A DNA stretch of 64,000 nt, from assembly GCA_945643635.1 (NCBI GenBank), contig CALZFC010000259.1, forward strand, positions 48,501 to 112,500, given 5' to 3'. The translations under genes were made by a program, and so were the position numbers. Positions within the stretch are counted from its first letter, which is position 1. Each line of letters starts with the position of its first letter. This document shows, piece by piece, positions 57,002 through 64,000 of this stretch. This stretch comes from Allodiplogaster sudhausi. Taxonomy: Eukaryota > Nematoda > Chromadorea > Rhabditida > Diplogasteridae. A model generated the notes under the pieces. The model did not search any database and had not been told where the DNA came from. It saw nothing but the letters and a program-made list of their open reading frames with translations.

Positions 57002-57069
57002 ATAAGAAGATCAATTGATTCCGAGACCATTCATGCGGTGAATATGTGAATAAAGATTTCAATAAAAAA

Positions 57070-57689
57070 AACGTTCAGAAACTATGCACTTGATTTACTT
57101 GTCCGGAACATTTCATTGTGTGGCAAAGTAAAGAGAATACTAGTTCATAATGATGAATCTACTGGATACAAACAATAGGCGGACATAGCAATCATTCTCA
57201 AGTCGCGCTCAGATATATTTTGAACATGACTCAGCAAAGCACCTGGCCACGAGTCTTGATAATGCTAATTAAGAGGACCTCTCTATATGAGTCAACGAGG
57301 GCACCATTGGGACCGATATTCAATTTTGAGTACCAGAATTTAATCGGTGCTATATGAATGGCTTCTTAGGAAAAGTAGATGGTAAAAATTTTTGAGGATT
57401 TTTTTTACTCCAGACCACCGACCAAAACGTATCAAAAATTCGAAGTTCAGTATTTTGCTTCAAATAGCTTGTATGAGATTTAGTGGGATTTCAAAAGGGT
57501 GATTTCTGTTTGCTTCTTTTTTTTGTTACGGATGACCGTTTTACCGTGGTATATTGAGGGGTCCATTTTTTCAATACGAAGCACAAAGTAGTAGTGTTTA
57601 CTAATAAACCAAACTAAAAAATTTTTTTAAATGAAGACCATTGTGAAATATTCAGTAATAGTAAGAAAAAAACAAACATGATTATTTAG
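57070..57689. other. spacer between phosphatase copies
   Basis: AT-rich; carries a third relic of the phosphatase intron motif CTCAGCAAAGCACCTG at about 57230. No exons for the signal peptide or RHGDRTP were found. Confidence 0.5.
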
Positions 57690-57904
57690 TGGGGCATGAA
57701 GCAGTCCTTCCGGCAAGGCCAGCGTCTCAAGCGTCGTTTCATCGACGAGTTCGCTCTCGTCTCCAAGGACTACAAGCGACAGGTTCTTGGCGGGAAAGAG
57801 CGAAATTTGAATCTTATGTCGGGAAAATCTGATTCGCGTATCAGAGAGAGAGAGATAAAGAGAGAGAGAGACAGGGACAGATAATAAGACAGGGAGAGCA
57901 AGAT

Positions 57905-57941
<37 letters not shown>

Positions 57942-59333
57942 AGAGAAAGAGATACATAAAGAGAGAAGGAGAATCAGCTGTGTCTTCTCATCCCGTAACG
58001 TAGTGATTTCATCTATTTCTCTATGAAATCATTTGCGCTATTAATTCGAATCATACTACCTATATCTAAAGCATCAAAATAATAATCAAGAATGTTTTGT
58101 AGAAACATTTCTGAGAGTAGGTTAAGAAAATGGGAACTTATCACATTTACAACTCTACAAAAACATCTTCTATTTGTCAAAAAAAAAATTAACCTCATCC
58201 TGCAATTTGTGAATAAGCTGCAATTTGTGTTAATTTTTGAAGGAAATATCGATGGAACAAGGGCATTTTATCGAATACATTTCTACAAATATATTTTTTC
58301 TTCATTAGGTAAAATGCTTTCCTTGAATTGCAGAGTTTAGGGTATTTAAATGCGAAACATCTCAACAGTTTTTTCTGTACACAATTCTTCTTCAATATGG
58401 CATTGATTAAGAATTTTGATAAGCTGAAGTGGTCATCAGAAAATATTTTTCTACCTAAAAGTAATAAAAGTATTTACTTTTAGTCTTTTCTTAATGTTGG
58501 TCGACCATAGATACTATAATTCGATCATATGTTACAAATTGCTTTTGTATAAAACAAAGTTTTGCTGTTGTTATAAATTTACTTGTTAGTAGCTCTATGC
58601 TTTGACACCAAGTCCAGCCTCAAATGCCCATTTAGAAGTAATATCCGCACCTTTCGAAGAGTTCTCACCACGGTCTCGTCATTCCTCTCACACTTTTCTG
58701 CTCTTTTTTGTTGTCGCCAATTTAATTAATTAATTAACTACTCTACTTATTATTAATTAAATTATTTATTTATTTATTTATTTATCTATCTATTCACAGT
58801 CATGATGGAGAAAACAGCAATCATTGTGAAGCAGTGCGCGGATATATTTTTCATATGTCTCAGCAAAGCACCTGTCCAAGAGCCAAATAAATTCCAGAAT
58901 AGCTAATAGGATTTTTGGGGAGATAAAGAAAGAATGAGAGAGAGAGCGAGAGAGTCAGACAGAGATAGAGAGAGAGAGTCAGAGAGGGACAAAGATAGAG
59001 AATGAGAGACAGAGAGAGAGAGAGTCACAGAGTGAGAGAAAGAGAGGACGCATACTTTCCAGGTTTCTACACGGCCTCAAACGGCACGCACCCTTCAGAC
59101 GTCGTCGACTGGCCGGCTGCCTGGACGCCCGTGCCCGTTCATACCATGCCAGGCAACGAGTATCCGGTCGGGACCTATTTATTATTCAAAACCATATGAA
59201 TCTCCTCTTTGACGTAGTCGGAACTTTTTCTTCACAGGAACTCAAGCCGGCCGAGAATTGTCCAAAGGCGAAGGAACTGGCGGCCGAGCGTCTCTTGCAC
59301 AAGGAGTTCCTCGAATTCGTCGTATCCAAATGG

Positions 59334-59440
59334 GTTTGACCCCAATGGGTTTAATGGGCAAAATGGGCATAATGGGAATAATCGGAATAATGGATATGAT
59401 GGGTACAAATTGGTATAATGGGAAGAAATGGGCACATGTA
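59334..59440 (+). repeat. AATGGG-based minisatellite in intron 6 of the phosphatase pseudogene
   Basis: About eleven 9-12 bp units of the AATGGGCAT/AATGGGTTT type begin at the exon 6 donor. The functional gene has a shorter version at 54826-54880. Confidence 0.75.
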
Positions 59441-60020
59441 TCCAAATGGTCTTCTCCGCCAGTTTCTTCCTAAACTCTCCAACGTCTTCGTCATCTAATA
59501 TGTAACATTATTTCCTTATTTGTTTATTAAAAAAGACAGGTCCTCGTGTCAACGCTTAGACAACAGCCATCTTTATTAAAAACATTTCACAGCACTCAAA
59601 AGCACCTATGTGAAATTGTAGAATTTAATTTTTTTAATACTTTTAATCTGGGAATTTTAAATCCAGTACAATAAAATGTAAAAAAAGAATGCATTTAAAA
59701 AAATTCCTCGAAATCTCTTTTTAAAGCAGCTCATCACCGAAATCGCGAAGAACACGGGCAACACGACAAAGATGGAATTCGAGGGCCTCAGCGTGTTCTA
59801 TGGAGTCGTCAAGATTGAGGTTAGATAATTGGGGGATGATGGCCGAGTGGATTCGAAATACCGCTAAGCGAAGGCTCAGTAGATCGATTCCGTTGAGTCT
59901 TATGCATTACATCCTATTACTTATTAATTAGCACTTTATTTCTCTCACATAAATTAATTAGCAATTAAAAACCTAAGAAATAAATGACAAAATATTATTT
60001 ATTAATTAATTATTTAGTTA

Positions 60021-60462
60021 CCGTATTTTCTCTATTAGTACCCCCGGGGGTTCTATTTTTCAATACCCTTGCGAGAGGGGGGCACTATTAGAGGGAGGGG
60101 TTCTATTAGAGGGAGGGGTTCTATTTTTCAATGTGAGACACTAAAAGTTTAATCACAACATTTCATTCCCAAAAAAAGAAGAATCGTAGCCCGAATTCAA
60201 TGGAATCATTACTGGAATATCCGTTTTACAACAGATTTACCATGGATTTGGCATCAGATCATTGGGGAGAGCATCCCATGCCTCCAGGATCCATTCGAGG
60301 TACGTCTCGAGCTCAGATATTAGCCTGTTAGGGGGGGGGGGCACTATTGGAGGGGGGGTTCTACTAGAGGGAGGGGTTCTATTTTTCAATGGCATTTTCA
60401 GAGGGGGGTACTATTAGAGGGGGGGTTCTAATAAAGGGGGGGTATTAATAGAGAAAATACGG
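60021..60462. mobile_element. pogo-like MITE, copy 2
   Basis: 442 bp, TA on both sides (60019-60020 and 60463-60464), same termini as copy 1. The minus strand reads YLEWILEAWDALPNDLM, then a stop. Inserted in intron 7 of the acid phosphatase pseudogene; the functional gene has no counterpart there, so insertion followed the gene duplication. Confidence 0.8.
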
Positions 60463-61059
60463 TAATTAATATAATAATGTTAACTAATTAATTATGTTTT
60501 AAAATGCCGTTCAAAAAAATTACAAAAAAACCAAACATTACTTCCTAAAAAGCAGGACTACTACAACCTGACGCTGCCCGCGTGGATAACGGACAAGTTG
60601 TTCAACGACCTCGAGGACGCCATCGAGAACTGCATGGATTACGTGTTCGGCGCGCGTCAGTCGCTATTTCTCTCACCCTCGATCTCTCTTTCTCTCATTC
60701 TCTCTCTCACGATCTCTCTTTCTCTCTTTCTCTCTCTCACTTTCTCTCTTTCTCTCTCTTCTAACTTTCTCTCTCTTTCTCACTTTCTCCCGTTTTCCCT
60801 CTATCAATCTCACTGTATGTACATTTTTCCACATGCAAAACATGCAAAGATTCTTTGGAAGGGTAAAAGGGTACTTACTGCCGGTAGAAAGCCAAAACAT
60901 TTAATTTTAAAAAAACTAATGTTTTTCTCCGTATTTTTTCCGCACTTGCTTACCGGTGCTTTTGAGTGGAGTGAAATGTTCTTAACTAAGGCGGCTAGAT
61001 GGTGACCGTTGAGAGGTTGAACTCCATTGGAAATAAAAATAAAATGAAATTGCGTGTTC

Positions 61060-61170
61060 ATAATTTGTTAATTAATTAATAACTCTAATTAATTAATTAA
61101 TAACTCTAATTAATTAATTAATAACTCTAATTAATTAAGTAATAACTCACATTAATTAATTAATAACTTT
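61060..61170. repeat. tandem 23-bp AT-rich repeat
   Basis: TTAATTAATTAATAACTCTA-type unit repeated about five times just before exon 9 of the phosphatase pseudogene. Confidence 0.75.
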
Positions 61171-62163
61171 TCAGCCGGCTTCGGCCGCCAACCTCTTCAT
61201 CAAGCTCTTTGGCGGCTTTCTCCTCACGGAATGGCTCGGCAACTTTGAGCGAGCTGCTGGTGGGCACGGCGGAGAGAAGTACAAGGCGTACTCAGCGGTA
61301 AAGCTTAACTTTAACCCTAACTTTATCCTTACTTTTGACGTTAACTTTAACCTTAAGTGTATCTTAAACGTTAGCATTAACCACTAGGAATAACCTTAAC
61401 CAAAATTTTAACACCTCTTTTTTCCGGCCTGAAATGAAGACGTGAAAACCTTGCCCCTGCCATTGATTTCTTAAGAAGGCACACATTTCGAGCATTATAA
61501 ATAACTTACATTTCATGCGTGGGCTTCTTTTTTTCCCTAAAATACCAACACTACAGTACTCGTTACGCTAACTATAAACACACTATAATGTCTCTTCTTC
61601 AGCACGACGCCACTGTGACGGCGCTTCTCATGACGCTCGGTGCGAAGACGGCGATCTTGGGAGGCAAGAATCCGGACTACGCGTCAACGGTCGTCGGCGA
61701 GTTGTGGCAGCGAGAGGAGGACAAGCAGTTCTATGTGCAGGTTATCTATTTCTTTTATTTTGCCTCTCTCTCCCTCCCACTCTTTCTCTATCTCTCTACC
61801 TCCATTCTCTCTCTCTTTCTCTCTCTCTTTCTTACTCTCCTCTCTCTCTCTCTATCTCTCTCTCTCGTTCTCACCTTCTTTCACCAAGGGCATTATATTT
61901 AACTTATTTTTAATTTAGGATAATAGAATGTATTACGTTTCTTGATATTTTGAACTTTCTTCACGGAAAAGTACAGTTCTATTTGTGAACATTTCATAAT
62001 GGCTGAACTATTGCAAACGGTTTCCACTCCCTCACGTATATTGAATGTTTATGCGTAGCGAGAATTCAGAGCTCACTTTAGCTGAACTAGGTTGGACATC
62101 ATTCCTTTCATTCGACTCGGCCGCCGTCGGTCGGCTCTCTTCATCGCTCTCGAGAAAGAGAGC

Positions 62164-64000
62164 ATGGGCAACAAAGGAAGCACTCCGCCGCCGCTACCGA
62201 ATGGTTACATGGATACATTTTTTTCTATTAAAATTAATATAATTTCACTTTTATAATTTAATTAATTTGTTTCATTAAATCAACTATTTCTCATTGGAAA
62301 TGTAGGCTAAAAATCTTACAAAAACTTTTAATAAGAAACAGAAAATAAATTAGCTAATTTTAAGCATCGCCAAAGCCTTCGCCACTGGCGCCAGTAAAGC
62401 CGCCAGCGACAGGTCAATTTGTTTAATTTAAAAAAGATTTCATTTATTTATTTAATTTTATAATTTTAAAATTTAAGGAGATTTTCTGAAGATATTTTTT
62501 TAATTTAAAAAGTTATACTAATTTTTTAATGCATAAACAAAAAAAAGTTTTTTAAGAAGCGCCAAAGTCTTCAGCGACGCCAGTGAAGCAGCCGCCAGCA
62601 ACATCCGAACGAGAAGAGAAGACGAGAAAGAAGAAGAGTCAAGAAGGCAGCGAGAGAAAAGCGACGTTAGACAAAAGGTGAGGAAATAACAAAAATGACC
62701 GAGTTGGAAATGGGAAAGAATTAACAATGATCACAAGAAAATTCGAATGAAATTTTTAAATAAAAATATTAATAAAAAATTTTGCAAAACAAAAAACTGA
62801 AAACAGTCCAGCCTTAAAATTGATTTTTCACCACAGATTGACCAAATTAGCATGCATAGTACATTTTATTATTCAACTTTAAGGCGAAAAATGGCATTAC
62901 ATAAATTCGCATGAGCACGCTCAAAAATTTCTTTTATGCCAACTAGCATACATTGATTTCACGCGTTGCACTTTTTGAGCTCTTTATGAAGAACAAAACC
63001 AAATTTATTATACTAATATTTTAATACTGCTCAAATAACTTAATTTAAATCAAATTTTATATATTTATTTATTTTAATTTTTTCAAGTTCGCCCCTTCCG
63101 CCAACGGCCGAAGAGAACTCATCGAGGACGCGTACTCCCATGAAGCAGCAGAGCAAGAAGGAGGAGTCCGGGAAGGAGAAGTGAGTAATGACGAGATGGA
63201 GGATTTCTAAAAAAAAACGTGTTCTTTTTCTTCCAGCATTCCGCCAGCCGCGAGGCTTCCGCCAGCGTCGACACCTCAGAATGCCGCGACGCTTCCACCA
63301 TCCGCTACGCCACCGCCAACCGCGACGCCTCCGGCTACCGCGACGCCTCTGGCAACCGCGACGCCTCTGGCAACCGCGACGCCTACGGCAACCGCGACGC
63401 CTCCGGCTACCGCGACGCCTCTGGCAACCGCTACACTTCCTGCAACCGCGACGCCTCTGCCAACCGCGACACCTCTGCCAGCCGCGACGCATGAGCCAGC
63501 CGCGACGCCTCAGCCAACCACGATGCATGAGTCAACCATGACGCCTCAGCCAACCGCGACGCATGAGCCTGCCGAGACGCCTCTCCCAGCCGCGACGCGT
63601 CCGAGCAAGGACCAGCTCTATGCGATTGTCGTAACGAAGGAGCAGTCAGCCGGGTAAAGAGGAGGAGATAAAAAAGTTAAATTGGAAATTGAAAATTTAT
63701 GTATTAAAAACTATTCATAAATATATTATTTACAAAATTGAGAAGGACTGGATAAATGATTTCATTTATACTTCATTTATAGTAGTCCCGAGCGACAAGA
63801 TGACTCCGATGCGGAAGACATCGTCAGGAAGGACAAGAAGTGGGTTGCTTTTCATTTCTTCTAAATTAATATATCGACGAGTTGGGAAAGCGTATGCCAA
63901 AATACATGTTAAATTATTTAAAGTAAGTTGATATTGACGAAAAAAAAAATGAAAATTAAAATTATTGCAGTGACGAAGAGGACAGTACAATGTCGCAGAT
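62164..64000 (+). CDS. unidentified Pro/Ala/Thr-rich protein, possibly N-myristoylated, 5' part (runs off window)
   Basis: Exons in phase: 62164-62203, 62365-62412, 62557-62677, 63088-63180, 63237-63653, 63783-63839 (or from 63786) and 63971 to beyond 64000. The start MGNKGSTPPPLP fits an N-myristoylation signal. Exons 2-4 encode a disordered region: Pro/Ala/Lys-rich, then strongly basic (KTRKKK), then Ser/Lys/Glu-rich. Exon 5 is a degenerate hexapeptide array, about 20 units of the type TPLATA, later drifting to forms such as THEPAA. The following exons are acidic (QDDSDAED, NDEEDS). No domain is recognised; a myristoylated scaffold or mucin-like protein are both possible and neither is shown. 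Introns are about 56-410 nt. The gene follows the acid phosphatase copies on the same strand. Confidence 0.65.

Larger units (their letters stand above)
57690..61740 (+). pseudogene. tandem degenerate copy of the histidine acid phosphatase gene
   Basis: Exons matching the upstream gene: 57690-57782 (its exon 3), 59063-59166 (5), 59238-59333 (6), 59727-59819 (7), 60556-60655 (8), 61175-61297 (9) and 61603-61740 (10, with the HD motif). The signal-peptide exon, the RHGDRTP exon, the second-arginine exon 4 and the last two exons were not found. The exon 9 homologue has a net 8-nt deletion that shifts the frame. A fragment at about 58660-58900 repeats the end of exon 2 and the start of its intron, but lies after exon 3, so the order is also rearranged. 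Remaining exons keep their splice sites and are highly similar to the functional gene. Without the nucleophile histidine this copy cannot encode an active phosphatase. A mobile-element copy (60021-60462) sits in its intron 7. Confidence 0.82.

Noticed and set aside
61300..61395. Telomere-like TTAACCCTAACTTTAACC stretch
   Set aside because: Irregular, short and inside an intron of the phosphatase pseudogene; it does not match the nematode TTAGGC repeat.

Overview
This is eukaryotic genomic DNA, most likely from a nematode. Every recognisable gene is split into many short exons with GT-AG borders, and some introns are only about 60 nt. A complete seven-transmembrane receptor of the nematode chemoreceptor type is present. 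Tandemly duplicated G-alpha and histidine acid phosphatase genes also fit a nematode. The background is AT-rich and carries an extraordinary load of (GA)n/(CT)n arrays. No spliced-leader gene or other species marker was seen, so the species is left open.

Layout: 1-26 kb is accessory DNA dominated by decayed copies of two consecutive C-terminal exons of a PP2A activator (PTPA) gene. There are six exon pairs and about 15 solitary second exons, on both strands, mixed with microsatellites, a 12-copy minisatellite and foldback elements. Overlapping its right part, 16.4-22.4 kb holds an eight-exon 7TM receptor gene on the minus strand. Its third intron is almost entirely two transposons, one a 2.1 kb foldback element that itself carries a hAT MITE with an 8-bp target duplication. 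At 26.6-30.0 kb on the minus strand lies a MAP-kinase pseudogene (two adjacent stop codons, a frameshift, a lost splice acceptor). From 31 to 40 kb there are mostly GA/CT arrays, with a few unidentified exon candidates.

The right half is gene-dense on the plus strand. A complete 12-exon atypical G-alpha gene (40.4-46.9 kb) is followed by a tandem but broken second copy (48.1-51.9 kb). A complete 12-exon secreted histidine acid phosphatase (53.4-57.0 kb) is followed by a broken tandem copy (57.7-61.7 kb). An unidentified gene for a Pro/Ala/Thr-rich, possibly N-myristoylated protein starts at 62.2 kb and runs off the window.

Receptor, G-alpha, MAP kinase and PTPA are all signalling proteins, but nothing here shows that they act together. 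The clearest theme is repeated duplication followed by decay, with transposons nested inside introns and inside each other. All exon borders were read by eye from splice signals and reading-frame continuity; none has transcript support.
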